DNA from: Hyaloscypha bicolor E
Lineage: Eukaryota; Ascomycota; Leotiomycetes; Helotiales; Hyaloscyphaceae
Length of the DNA: 51,723 bases
NCBI RefSeq assembly: GCF_002865645.1
Contig: NW_020194597.1
Location: 1 to 51,723, forward strand
Reading direction: 5' to 3'
Every line of letters starts with the position of its first letter. The stretch's first letter is position 1. Below are positions 51,633 through 51,723 of this stretch, piece by piece. The position numbers were made by a program, and so were the translations under genes. The notes beneath the pieces were generated by a model. The model saw only the letters and a list, made by a program, of their open reading frames with translations. It had not been told where the DNA came from and did not search any database.

Positions 51633-51723
51633 GGTTAGGGTTAGGGTTAGGGTTAGGGTTAGGGTTAGGGTTAGGGTTAGGGTTAGGGTTAGGGTTAGGG
51701 TTAGGGTTAGGGTTAGGGTTAGG
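51629..51723 (+). repeat. Telomere, (TTAGGG)n
   Basis: Ninety-five bases of perfect TTAGGG repeat (nearly 16 units) continuing to the window edge. The G-rich strand runs 5' to 3' outward, so this is the right end of a chromosome. The join to non-telomeric DNA is abrupt, with no degenerate repeats. Confidence 0.98.

Overview
This looks like the end of a chromosome from a filamentous ascomycete (Pezizomycotina; Dothideomycetes is my best guess, not proven). The right edge is 95 bp of uninterrupted TTAGGG repeats. Most of the window is extremely AT-rich DNA almost without CpA/TpG dinucleotides, the mark of Repeat-Induced Point mutation (RIP, C to T at CpA on either strand). Two gene-bearing islands of ordinary base composition sit inside this material. 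Genes have short introns (49-77 bp) with fungal branch points such as CTAAC and CTGAC.

Layout: 1-12.6 kb is RIP-destroyed repeat DNA, including two head-to-tail copies of one element bounded by long inverted terminal repeats (6.9-12.0 kb). 12.6-22.9 kb is gene island 1, with a CorA-like membrane protein (-), a patatin-like phospholipase (-), a cysteine-rich single-pass membrane protein (+) and a damaged STAND/NACHT-type protein gene (-). 22.9-37.75 kb is a second RIP desert containing several short tandem repeats that look younger than the RIP. 37.8-45.4 kb is gene island 2, with a DyP-type heme peroxidase (+) followed by a membrane-anchored galactose-oxidase-like copper radical oxidase (+). 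45.4-51.63 kb is subtelomeric: decayed reading frames, a (GAATTA)n array, a three-copy ~183-bp satellite, and a long RIP-interrupted gene that runs straight into the telomere, its stop codon made by the first telomere repeat.

I rebuilt the exon structures by hand from reading frames, splice signals and family motifs. They restore continuous proteins for five genes: CorA-like 484 aa, patatin 575 aa, cysteine-rich protein 342 aa, DyP 507 aa, oxidase 799 aa. The most suggestive biology is the neighbouring H2O2-producing oxidase and H2O2-using peroxidase on one strand, isolated between RIP deserts near a telomere. The decayed subtelomeric gene family next to the telomere is the least explained part. 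No tRNA, rRNA or CRISPR array was seen.
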